DNA from: Emticicia fluvialis
GTDB taxonomy: Bacteria > Bacteroidota > Bacteroidia > Cytophagales > Spirosomataceae
Assembly (NCBI RefSeq): GCF_024793945.1
Contig: NZ_JANUSD010000013.1
Coordinates: 1 to 64,000 of the forward strand
Reading direction: 5' to 3'
DNA length: 64,000 bases
Position 1 is the stretch's first letter. The number at the start of each line of letters is the position of its first letter. Under the pieces are notes generated by a model that ran no database searches, was not told where the DNA came from, and was given only the letters and a program-made list of their open reading frames with translations. Position numbers and translations under genes: made by a program. Shown piece by piece: positions 27,553-35,413 of this stretch.

Positions 27553-27567
27553 GTAGAGAGCCGATTG
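27553..27567 (+). repeat. Subterminal 15-bp direct repeat of the IS, right copy
   Basis: Same sequence and orientation as 25856-25870. Confidence 0.7.
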
Positions 27568-27622
27568 GATATTCATGTACCTTATTATCAGCCACTTATC
27601 CCAAAATCGTGTCAAACTCAAG

Positions 27623-27793
27623 AGAACTGAAACTGGGTGCCGCCTCAATGGCAGCACTGGTTTACCTGATTGATAAATATGGTCTTTAATGGTATAGCAA
27701 CTGAGCCCCTTTGACCGACGGGGCTCAGTTGTTTTTATAACCTTACTATTACTCTTCCCATTTGCCCGCCTTTCAGAATCTTCTTTATTTCTT
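27623..27793. repeat. 171-bp direct repeat, right copy (long target-site duplication)
   Basis: Second copy of 25606-25776. It begins with an orphan 49-nt copy of the M28 coding tail plus stop and reaches 59 nt into the oxidoreductase gene, which stays intact on this side. Confidence 0.95.
27698..27733. terminator. Bidirectional terminator (copy inside right 171-bp repeat)
   Basis: Same perfect 12-bp stem as at 25681-25714, now ending the oxidoreductase gene on the minus strand. Confidence 0.75.
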
Positions 27794-28724
27794 TGCTTAG
27801 GCCTTTTAGTGTTACGGTTCTGGCAATCTGCTCAATTTTCGTTGGCTTCCATTTGCCGGCCAGGTTCTTCCACATCTTTTTTCGCCATTCAATATCACAT
27901 TCTGACGAGTCAATACCAAACATAGAAATACCCCGCAGAATAAATGGATAAACCGTTGTGGTTAGCTCAGCCGATTGTACCAGCCCGCAGATACTAACGA
28001 CACCGTTATATTGCATGGTTTTCAGGATAGTGGCCAGAATTGCCCCACCTACCGTATCTACACAGCCGGCATACAGGCCTTTCAATAGTGGCCTGCCCGA
28101 ATGGTCATGTACAGCATCCCGATTTAGTACCTCTGTTGCTCCAAGATTTTTCAGGTAAGCAGCGCCTTCCGGTTTACCTGTAACAGCTACGGTTTCAAAG
28201 CCTAATCTGGCCAGTATCATTACGGCCAAAGTGCCTACGCCTCCGGTTGCGCCGGTAACAATTACTTTGCCTTTATCTGGCGTAAGGCCGTTTTGTAATA
28301 ATTTATCTATGCACAATGCGGCAGTCAGGCCCGCTGTGCCAAAAATCATGCTTTCTTTCAGGCGCAGTCCACGTGGCAGCTTTACTACCCATCTGGCTGG
28401 TATCCGAATATATTGGCCGAAACCTCCTGCGGTATTCATTCCTAAATCAAAGCCGGTTACCAATACTTTTTCGCCCTTGCTGAACTGGTCAGTGGCCGAC
28501 TCCTCCACTATGCCTGCTGCGTCAATACCGGGTGTATGCGGATAATTGCGCGTAACACCTTTATTGCCGGTTGCCGATAACGCATCTTTATAGTTAAGTG
28601 ATGAATACTTAACGCGTATTAATACTTCGCCTTCCGGCAGGTCATCAGTAGAACGCTCAATAATCTGATTGGAATAGCTTTTGTCGGCGTTTTCGCTGAC
28701 ATAAAATGCTTTAAATGTAGGCAT
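27735..28724 (-). CDS. YhdH/AcuI-family quinone oxidoreductase (acrylyl-CoA reductase-like)
   Basis: 329 residues of the zinc-free medium-chain dehydrogenase superfamily. Seen: SSLNYKDALSATGNKGV, YPHTPGIDAAGIVEES, the Rossmann motif VTGATGGVGTLAV (about 150-162), and the conserved CGLVQSAELTTTVYPFILRGISMFGIDS segment that marks the YhdH/YhfP subgroup. AcuI members reduce acrylyl-CoA with NADPH; other members reduce small quinones or enones. The 3' 59 nt are duplicated on the far side of the IS element. Stand-alone gene, divergent from the metallo-hydrolase. Confidence 0.87.
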   Translation of the reverse strand: MPTFKAFYVSENADKSYSNQIIERSTDDLPEGEVLIRVKYSSLNYKDALSATGNKGVTRNYPHTPGIDAAGIVEESATDQFSKGEKVLVTGFDLGMNTAGGFGQYIRIPARWVVKLPRGLRLKESMIFGTAGLTAALCIDKLLQNGLTPDKGKVIVTGATGGVGTLAVMILARLGFETVAVTGKPEGAAYLKNLGATEVLNRDAVHDHSGRPLLKGLYAGCVDTVGGAILATILKTMQYNGVVSICGLVQSAELTTTVYPFILRGISMFGIDSSECDIEWRKKMWKNLAGKWKPTKIEQIARTVTLKGLSKEIKKILKGGQMGRVIVRL

Positions 28725-28860
28725 ACCAGGCTTGGTTGTTTAAGCAAATATCAGTAAAAGTTTCAATACACCCGCAAAATTTTTGCTTCAAATTACAGGC
28801 CTTAGGCAATGGAACTTTTATAAGGCACTTTGGTTTTTAAGTAGAAACCTTGCAATTAAA

Positions 28861-29853
28861 ATGCCTTATACTTCTAATCCTGATTTAGTAAATCTGACAC
28901 TACCGTTTGCGTGGAGTGGTACGCCTGTTGACAGCAAAGGGAGATTCATTAACCATGAGTTTCCGTTTGTTGATTCATTCAAAGACCTGATAAAATGGCA
29001 AACCACGGTTAATCCGCAAAAGCAGGAAAAGAAAAATGATACCTGGCGTGCAGAGGTTATGTTTAACCAGGGGTTTATGACGTCAAAGGATGATTGCATC
29101 GTGTGGCTGGGGCATGCCTCATATTTTATACGGCTGGCAGGTTTTACCTTTTTGATTGACCCCGTGTTATTTAATGTTTCTCTGTTAAAGCGTCAATCAG
29201 CCTTACCCATAGAGGCTGGCGATTTAAGGGGTATTGATTACATTCTGATTTCGCACGACCACCGCGACCATTGTGATGAAAACAGCCTGAAACTACTGGC
29301 AGCCAATAACCCCGATGCCATGTATCTGACAGGCTTGCAACTGGATGCATTGTTACCGGTTTTTACAAAAAGTAACCAGGTACAGGCAGCAGGTTGGTAT
29401 CAACAATACAAGACAGATCCGGCCGTTAAGGTTTCTTATGTGCCAGCAAGGCACTGGGGCAGGCGATTCCTGACAGATACAAACAAACGCTTGTGGGGTG
29501 GTTTTGTTATGGAGGCAGCCGGTAAAACCATTTATTTTGGCGGTGACTCCGGATACGGTGGCCATTTTAGAGACATCGGCGGGGTATTTCCGGATATTGA
29601 TTATTGTATGTTAGGTATTGGGGCCTATAAACCTGAATTTTTTATGGCGCAAAGCCATACATCACCCGCTGATGCAGTAAGGGCTTTTCATGATACCAGG
29701 GCAAAGGTAATGATACCCATGCATTATGGCACTTTTGATTTGGCCGACGAACCACTGGGCGACCCATTGAGGGTCTTAAAAAGACTGGAGTATGATGGTG
29801 AAATTAATGGAGAACTGGAGGCCTTAAAAGTAGGAGAGGTGCTGAAAATTTAG
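28861..29853 (+). CDS. NAPE-PLD-like metallo-beta-lactamase-fold hydrolase
   Basis: 330 residues. Metal-binding HDHRDHCD (HxHxDH motif), downstream ligands in YVPARHWGRR, IYFGGDSGYG and MIPMHYGTFDL. These mark the UlaG/NAPE-phospholipase D-like branch, which hydrolyses phosphodiesters or lactones; the substrate here is unknown. The frame is open from 28783, but ATG 28861 (MPYTSNPDLVNLTLPF) is chosen because the upstream residues look random. Divergent from the AcuI-like gene. Confidence 0.84.
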   Translation: MPYTSNPDLVNLTLPFAWSGTPVDSKGRFINHEFPFVDSFKDLIKWQTTVNPQKQEKKNDTWRAEVMFNQGFMTSKDDCIVWLGHASYFIRLAGFTFLIDPVLFNVSLLKRQSALPIEAGDLRGIDYILISHDHRDHCDENSLKLLAANNPDAMYLTGLQLDALLPVFTKSNQVQAAGWYQQYKTDPAVKVSYVPARHWGRRFLTDTNKRLWGGFVMEAAGKTIYFGGDSGYGGHFRDIGGVFPDIDYCMLGIGAYKPEFFMAQSHTSPADAVRAFHDTRAKVMIPMHYGTFDLADEPLGDPLRVLKRLEYDGEINGELEALKVGEVLKI

Positions 29854-29883
29854 TTTGAAAACGGTATAACCGGCTACAAAAAC

Positions 29884-29914
29884 AAAGCCCCCGGATTGCT
29901 CCGAGGGCTTTTGA
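29884..29914. terminator. Terminator between the metallo-hydrolase and groEL
   Basis: AAAGCCCCCGG (29884-29894) and CCGAGGGCTTT (29901-29911) pair with one mismatch; T-rich on the plus side. It can serve both convergent genes. Confidence 0.7.
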
Positions 29915-29937
29915 ATATATTTTGAGAAAGCAGATGA

Positions 29938-31569
29938 TTACATCATGCCACCCATACCACCGCCATGAGCATGGCCCATGTCAGGAGCTTTTTCTTCTGC
30001 AATATCAGAAACTACAGCTTCAGTAGTTAACAACAGACCTGCAATAGAAGCGGCGTTTTCAAGTGCCAGACGGGTCACTTTAGTTGGGTCAATAATACCT
30101 GCTGCCAACATATCTTCATATTTGTCTTCGCGGGCATTGTAACCGAACGAACCTTCACCGGCTTTTACAGCTTGTACAATTACTGAACCTTCGCCACCTG
30201 CGTTGGCAACGATAGTACGTAATGGTGATTCGATAGCTGATCTGATGATGGCAATACCGGTGGTTTCGTCACCGTTAAGGCCTTCAAGACCTGCAAGAGC
30301 TGATTGCGCACGGATTAACGCCACACCACCACCTGCTACGATACCTTCTTCAACCGCAGCGCGTGTGGCATGAAGGGCGTCATCAACGCGGTCTTTTTTC
30401 TCTTTCATTTCTACTTCTGTAGCAGCGCCGATGTAAATGATAGCTACACCACCTGACAATTTAGCCAGACGTTCCTGTAGTTTCTCACGGTCGTAATCAG
30501 AAGTAGTTGATTCGATTTGTGCTTTGATCTGGTTGATACGACCTGCAATTTGCTCTTGGTCGCCAGAACCATTTACGATAGTTGTATTATCTTTATCAAC
30601 GATGATTTTATCGCAATGTCCTAAATATGACAAGTCAGCATTTTCAAGTTTGAATCCGCGCTCTTCAGCAATTACAGTACCACCTGTCAGAATTGCGATG
30701 TCTTCCAACATAGCTTTACGACGGTCGCCAAAACCAGGGGCTTTTACTGCACATATTTTCAATGCACCACGGATTTTGTTAACTACAAGTGTAGCAAGGG
30801 CTTCGCCATCTACATCTTCAGCAATAATTAACAACGGACGACCAGTTTGTGCAACGCCTTCCAACACAGGAAGTAACTCTTTCATTGAAGAGATTTTTTT
30901 CTCAGAAATAAGGATGAACGGTTTCTCCAGTTCAACCTCCATTTTCTCAGCGTTGGTTACAAAGTAAGCCGAAAGGTAACCGCGGTCAAACTGCATACCT
31001 TCTACAGTTTTTACTTCGGTTTCAGTACCACGTGCTTCTTCAACAGTGATAACACCTTCTTTACCAACTTTATCCATTGCATGAGCAATCATCTGACCGA
31101 TTTCGTGGTCGTTATTGGCAGAGATAGTTGCTACCTGCTCAATTTCTTTTGAAGTTGAGATGGCTTTTGACTGGCCTTTCAATGCCTCAACTACTGCAGT
31201 AACGGCTTTGTCGATACCACGTTTCAAATCCATTGGGTTTGCACCGGCAGCTACGTTTTTAGCACCGATGGTGTAGATTGATTGCGCCAAAACTGTAGCA
31301 GTTGTAGTACCGTCACCAGCCTGGTCAGCAGTTTTAGAAGCCACTTCTTTTACGAGTTGTGCTCCCATGTTTTCAATCGAATCTTTCAATTCGATTTCTT
31401 TTGCTACAGTTACACCGTCTTTAGTGATTGCAGGTGAACCGAATTTTTTATCAATAATAACGTTACGGCCTTTTGGTCCAAGCGTTACTTTTACAGCGTT
31501 TGCAAGTGTGTCAACACCACGCTTCAATTTTTCTCTTGCTTCTGTATCAAAAATGATTTGCTTTGCCAT
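29938..31569 (-). CDS. groEL: Chaperonin GroEL (Hsp60)
   Basis: 543 residues, full length. ATP-binding LGPKGRNVIIDKKFGSP and AGDGTTTATVLA, apical domain GYLSAYFVTNAEKME, and the C-terminal Gly-Met tail HAHGGGMGGMM that lines the folding chamber. Forms the 14-mer that folds proteins with GroES. groES lies 112 nt upstream on the same strand. Standard in every visible respect. Confidence 0.98.
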   Translation of the reverse strand: MAKQIIFDTEAREKLKRGVDTLANAVKVTLGPKGRNVIIDKKFGSPAITKDGVTVAKEIELKDSIENMGAQLVKEVASKTADQAGDGTTTATVLAQSIYTIGAKNVAAGANPMDLKRGIDKAVTAVVEALKGQSKAISTSKEIEQVATISANNDHEIGQMIAHAMDKVGKEGVITVEEARGTETEVKTVEGMQFDRGYLSAYFVTNAEKMEVELEKPFILISEKKISSMKELLPVLEGVAQTGRPLLIIAEDVDGEALATLVVNKIRGALKICAVKAPGFGDRRKAMLEDIAILTGGTVIAEERGFKLENADLSYLGHCDKIIVDKDNTTIVNGSGDQEQIAGRINQIKAQIESTTSDYDREKLQERLAKLSGGVAIIYIGAATEVEMKEKKDRVDDALHATRAAVEEGIVAGGGVALIRAQSALAGLEGLNGDETTGIAIIRSAIESPLRTIVANAGGEGSVIVQAVKAGEGSFGYNAREDKYEDMLAAGIIDPTKVTRLALENAASIAGLLLTTEAVVSDIAEEKAPDMGHAHGGGMGGMM

Positions 31570-31681
31570 GTTGTTTTTACTAATTATTAATTAGTGAATG
31601 AAAATGATTGAATAGGAATGGTTTTTATGGCAGAACGGATAAACCCGCACTACCTATAATGGCGAACCCGGGGTCCGGTTT

Positions 31682-31957
31682 TTAAACAATTGCGTAGATG
31701 TCTGATTCACGCATGATAAGGTATTCTTTGCCTTCAACGGTAATTTCAGTTCCGGCATATTTTCCGTATAGAACGCTGTCGCCAACTTTTACTAGAAGAG
31801 GCTCATCTTTTTTGCCAGGACCTACTGCTACTACAATACCTTTTTGTGGTTTTTCTTTAGCAGTGTCGGGAATGATAATACCGAATGCCGTTTTTTCCTC
31901 CGCCGGAGCAGCTTCAATTAATACTCTGTCTGCTAATGGCTTTACGTTTACTGACAT
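31682..31957 (-). CDS. groES: Co-chaperonin GroES (Hsp10)
   Basis: 91 residues: PLADRVLIEAAPAEEKTAFGIIIPDTAKEKPQKGIVVAVGPG with the mobile loop, and KVGDSVLYGKYAGTEI. Caps the GroEL ring. First gene of the groES-groEL operon. A -7-like TACCTTTG reads on the minus strand at 32066-32073 about 110 nt upstream; two CTGACAAA direct repeats lie beside it. Confidence 0.97.
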   Translation of the reverse strand: MSVNVKPLADRVLIEAAPAEEKTAFGIIIPDTAKEKPQKGIVVAVGPGKKDEPLLVKVGDSVLYGKYAGTEITVEGKEYLIMRESDIYAIV

Positions 31958-32065
31958 AGTTATTTTTGATTTTTATGGTTTTAATAATTGTACTTGTGAA
32001 AACCAGACAGTAATGTCTGATATTGAGACTGTTCTGTTATGAACAAGATTTTTGCCAAGGAGCCG

Positions 32066-32073
32066 CAAAGGTA
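32066..32073 (-). promoter_or_regulatory. Probable -7 element upstream of groES
   Basis: TACCTTTG on the minus strand, the same octamer used by both tRNA genes here. A TTG is found only 11 nt upstream, so the -33 element is uncertain. Confidence 0.4.
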
Positions 32074-32168
32074 AGGTTTTCTGACAAATTTTCAGTATTA
32101 CCTGACAAAATTGTTAAAAGTATGACAGAAGCCGGAGTAAAGCAGGTAAAAGAAATCTGGAAGCTGAT

Positions 32169-32711
32169 TTATTTATTGAACATAACCTGTAAGGCAGCCC
32201 ACAGGTTTTTTTTATGTGCGGTATCAGTTGAAATGGTTTGCAGGTTGTTGGCAAGCAAAAAGGTAATACCCGACAGGTTTTTTAGTTGATACGGCGTCAG
32301 TACCACATCCCAGTTCAGCCTGCTAAGCCCTACGCCGAAGCTTATTAATTTACTGGTTGTTTTCTGAGCCAGAAAAGAGGGGTAGTCAACAGCGGGCATT
32401 ACCTGAACATCAATCAGGTCTACCTGTGCCAGAGATAAACCTACTGCCGAAAGGATTTTACCAAGAAACGCTTTTTCATCTTCCGAAATCCGTTCGGCTA
32501 ATATCAACACCTCTTGTGTCAGATGCAAAGCAGCAGGTTTTGAAACCATCGTTTGCGGATTCTCTTTCACTGCCGGTGCGGGGGCATCAGCAATGGCTTT
32601 AGTACTTTCTTTGGTCATTACGGTTTCTATCGATACAGGAGCTTCCTGAACCGATGGATTTTTGTAAATGATTTCTTTGTTGAAAAGATACTGTGCCAGA
32701 ATGCTGTTCAT
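32169..32711 (-). CDS. Hypothetical protein
   Basis: 180 residues. The first about 75 are Pro/Ala-rich and probably disordered; the rest looks like a small alpha/beta domain (LHLTQEVLILAERISEDEKAFLGKILSAVGL, LIDVQVMPAVDYPSFLAQ, KLISFGVGLSRLNWD). No signal peptide or TM helix. I do not recognise the family. It lies 59 nt downstream of purA in the same direction and may be co-transcribed. The compact domain after a disordered tail recalls small DNA polymerase III accessory subunits, but this is only an impression. Confidence 0.6.
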   Translation of the reverse strand: MNSILAQYLFNKEIIYKNPSVQEAPVSIETVMTKESTKAIADAPAPAVKENPQTMVSKPAALHLTQEVLILAERISEDEKAFLGKILSAVGLSLAQVDLIDVQVMPAVDYPSFLAQKTTSKLISFGVGLSRLNWDVVLTPYQLKNLSGITFLLANNLQTISTDTAHKKNLWAALQVMFNK

Positions 32712-32770
32712 TGATAAAAAAATGAAGTCTCACAGTTTTGAAGGCCGTGAGACTTATGAACTATGTTTGA

Positions 32771-34051
32771 TTAAGATGCAATGGCTTCTCTCAGGATAAT
32801 GGCCTCACGGTCCGGGCCTGTTGAGATGAAACTGATTGGAATTTCTAATTCTGCTTCTAAGTAATTAATGTATGCCGATAACTCAGCCGGAAGCTCATCA
32901 TAAGTATGGTAGTCGGCCAGTGAGCATTTCCATCCTTTAAATGATTTATAAACCGGCTCAACTGCAATATCTGTTAAGTCAAAAGGCATTTGCTCTGTTA
33001 AAGTGCCATCTGGCAGGCGGTAATGCGTGCATACCTGAATTTCGTCAAGGAAATTCAGTACGTCTACCTTCATCATAATTAACTGCGTAACGCCATTCAG
33101 CATGATGCTATATTTAAGCGCTGGTAAATCTAACCAACCAGTACGGCGTGGACGCCCCGTTGTAGCGCCAAATTCTCTGCCTTCCTGGCGTATGGCTTCG
33201 CCCAGGTCATCGTGCAATTCTGTAGGGAACGGCCCGCTGCCTACTCTGGTGCAATAGGCTTTAAAAATACCGTACACTTCTCCAATCTGCCTTGGTGCAA
33301 CACCCAGGCCAGAGCAAACACCTGCTGCTGTGGTATTAGAGCTGGTTACAAACGGATAAGAACCGAAATCAATATCAAGTAAAGAACCCTGAGCGCCCTC
33401 TGCCAGAATTTTCTGTCCTTTTTTCAGTGAATCGTTTACTATATATTCAGTATCAAGAATGTTAAATCCTTTCAGGAATTCTATAGATGCAAAAAATTCT
33501 CTCTCAGACTCTGAAAGGTCATAAGCAAATTCATGAAAGTCTAATACCTGTTTGTGGTTATCAACCAATGATTGGTATTTCTCTTCAAAATTTGGCGACA
33601 GGATGTCTCCCAGTCTAAGCCCCTGGCGTGATACCTTGTCTGAATACGCCGGGCCGATACCGCGTAAGGTAGAGCCGATTTTTGAATCACCTTTTGATTT
33701 TTCAAGAGCGGCATCCAGCAAGCGGTGCGATGGAATAATAATGGCAGTCTTTTTTGAAATAATCAGGTTTTTTTTCAGCTCAAGGTTGTATTTGGCCAAG
33801 CCTTCTATTTCTCTGCGGAAAACGATAGGGTCAAGCACCACACCATTGCCAATGATATTGAGGCAGTCGCTACGGAAAACACCCGAGGGAATCTGGTGAA
33901 GAACGTGTTTAATACCGTCGAATTCAAGTGTATGGCCGGCATTGGGGCCACCCTGAAAACGTGCAACAACCTGATATTCAGGGGCAAGTACGTCAACAAT
34001 CTTTCCTTTGCCTTCATCGCCCCATTGTAAACCTAAAAGTATGTCAATCAT
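32771..34051 (-). CDS. purA: Adenylosuccinate synthetase
   Basis: 426 residues. N-terminal GLQWGDEGKGKIVD (GTP/IMP loop with catalytic Asp), GGPNAGHT, STLRGIGPAYSDK, ILAEGAQGSLLDIDFGSYPFVTSS and TGRPRRTGWLD are all canonical. Converts IMP and aspartate to adenylosuccinate in AMP synthesis. ATG 34051 is the conserved start; the frame is open to 34111 but that region overlaps the upstream fur-like gene. Transcribed with the Fur-family gene just upstream. Confidence 0.97.
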   Translation of the reverse strand: MIDILLGLQWGDEGKGKIVDVLAPEYQVVARFQGGPNAGHTLEFDGIKHVLHQIPSGVFRSDCLNIIGNGVVLDPIVFRREIEGLAKYNLELKKNLIISKKTAIIIPSHRLLDAALEKSKGDSKIGSTLRGIGPAYSDKVSRQGLRLGDILSPNFEEKYQSLVDNHKQVLDFHEFAYDLSESEREFFASIEFLKGFNILDTEYIVNDSLKKGQKILAEGAQGSLLDIDFGSYPFVTSSNTTAAGVCSGLGVAPRQIGEVYGIFKAYCTRVGSGPFPTELHDDLGEAIRQEGREFGATTGRPRRTGWLDLPALKYSIMLNGVTQLIMMKVDVLNFLDEIQVCTHYRLPDGTLTEQMPFDLTDIAVEPVYKSFKGWKCSLADYHTYDELPAELSAYINYLEAELEIPISFISTGPDREAIILREAIAS

Positions 34052-34092
34052 TATTTGTAAAAAGAATATGTCTTGTATTGTAACTGATAAAA

Positions 34093-34554
34093 TTAATTTC
34101 TGTTTTCGCAATTTTCACGCTGGCAGTTGCCATAAAATATAAGCGAATGGTGCATTACTCTGAACTGCAGCATTTCGCCAACCATGCTTTGGATGTTCTG
34201 CACCCGGGGGTCGCAAAACTCCATAACCTTATGGCAGTCAACACAAATCAGGTGGTCGTGTTGGCGGTAACCGTAGGCTTTTTCGTATTGAGCCATGTTT
34301 TTACCAAACTGATGCTTGGTTACCAGGTCACACTCAACCAGTAAATCAAGGGTATTGTAAACGGTTGCCCTGCTTACCTGATATTTTTTGTTTTTCATTG
34401 AAATATACAAATCTTCCACCTCAAAGTGGTCGTCACGAGAGTATATTTCTTCCAGTATAGCATACCTTTCCGGCGTTTTTCTAAGTTGTTTAGATTCCAG
34501 ATAGGCGGTAAATATGCGCTTGGCTGAGTCAAAATTTGATGGATTAGGAACCAT
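34093..34554 (-). CDS. Fur-family metalloregulator
   Basis: 153 residues. Winged helix (LRKTPERYAILEEIYSRDDHFEVEDLYISMKNKKYQVSRATVYNTLDLLVE) with recognition helix VSRATVYNTL, then the metal-binding dimer domain with HDHLICVDCHKVMEFCDP and C-terminal CQRENC, two CxxC-type pairs likely holding structural zinc. Fur, Zur and PerR cannot be separated confidently by eye. The stop lies 42 nt before the purA start in the same direction. Confidence 0.88.
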   Translation of the reverse strand: MVPNPSNFDSAKRIFTAYLESKQLRKTPERYAILEEIYSRDDHFEVEDLYISMKNKKYQVSRATVYNTLDLLVECDLVTKHQFGKNMAQYEKAYGYRQHDHLICVDCHKVMEFCDPRVQNIQSMVGEMLQFRVMHHSLIFYGNCQRENCENRN

Positions 34555-34848
34555 AATATCCGCTGTGTTTGACTATTGTTTAGCAATCAAGTTACAAAGA
34601 AAATAGATAAAACCCGAAAATGAACACATCATTGATTAATTTTCTAAAATTGGGATTGTAAAACAACCCAGGCCCCGGCATCAGGCCTTCGGTCTTGCAG
34701 GTAGTAAAACTGATTATTAAGCATTTTCAGAAGCCGGAAATGATAATGGCAATGGGCGCAGGTATTGAAATCTTAAGAGATACACAACAACCAGAATACA
34801 TAGCTTACATTAAACAGCAGGTTTGGCCTGGTAAGCAGGTGTTTTACC

Positions 34849-35367
34849 CTAAAACCTCATGCTTAACCCCAGGCCATTACTATCTGTAAAACCCAGATTT
34901 ATTTTTTGTATAACCGAGGTTCTGGCTCGGAGGTTGTTCTGGCGCGCATTGTATATATTTACTGAGCTTTGTACCCACTCATTAGAGGCTTCAATCAGGC
35001 AGACACCTACCGTCACAATTCCGATACCCATCAATACTTTCGGCAGGCTCCGCACTGTATAATTTACATCCCGGCCTTCGGCAAAAGTAGTAGCAGGGGT
35101 GCCTTTCAGGGCAATCACTGTCAGGCCTAATCCGGCGGCGGTTATGGCAGTACCAACCGGAGCCACCAAGGTACCCCAGTTATACTTTACCCTGGGTTGC
35201 CAGGTATCTTTAAATAAACTTTTTACTCTTTTATGGGGTAGTTTAAAGCCGTTTCGGTAAATAACAGTAGTAACAAATACTCTTTTGGTAACAAGGGTAT
35301 CGGTTGTCTGTGCAAAGCAATGAAAACCTGTAAAAAATAAGATTATTATAACAGCAATGGGTTTCAT
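34849..35367 (-). CDS. Exported hypothetical protein
   Basis: 172 residues with a signal peptide (MKPIAVIIILFFTGFHCFAQ). The mature part has two hydrophobic Gly-rich stretches (GTLVAPVGTAITAAGLGLTVIAL and LPKVLMGIGIVTVGVCLIEAS) and ends in an aromatic residue (SMRF), which fits either membrane helices or an outer-membrane-associated protein. Family not recognised. It is next to the rsh gene, 46 nt downstream on the same strand. Confidence 0.6.
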   Translation of the reverse strand: MKPIAVIIILFFTGFHCFAQTTDTLVTKRVFVTTVIYRNGFKLPHKRVKSLFKDTWQPRVKYNWGTLVAPVGTAITAAGLGLTVIALKGTPATTFAEGRDVNYTVRSLPKVLMGIGIVTVGVCLIEASNEWVQSSVNIYNARQNNLRARTSVIQKINLGFTDSNGLGLSMRF

Positions 35368-35413
35368 TAAGTTTTAGGTTTGATAGGGTGATACTTTTGG
35401 GTAATTTCAGATT

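Larger units (their letters stand above)
25777..27622 (+). mobile_element. IS1634-family insertion sequence, 1846 bp
   Basis: Imperfect terminal inverted repeats start CTTGAGTTTGACA at 25777 and end TGTCAAACTCAAG at 27622, with TTTTGG shared a little further in. One intact transposase gene fills the element. It is flanked by a 171-bp direct repeat, the long variable-length duplication reported for IS1634 and IS1549. A 15-bp direct repeat (GTAGAGAGCCGATTG) occurs inside both ends. The intact transposase and near-identical flanks suggest recent, possibly active insertion. Confidence 0.92.

Noticed and set aside
34695..34889. 64-codon plus-strand frame between fur and the exported hypothetical
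   Set aside because: It overlaps the 3' end of the minus-strand gene, has no promoter or family; only the middle looks faintly protein-like, so possibly a gene remnant but not supportable.
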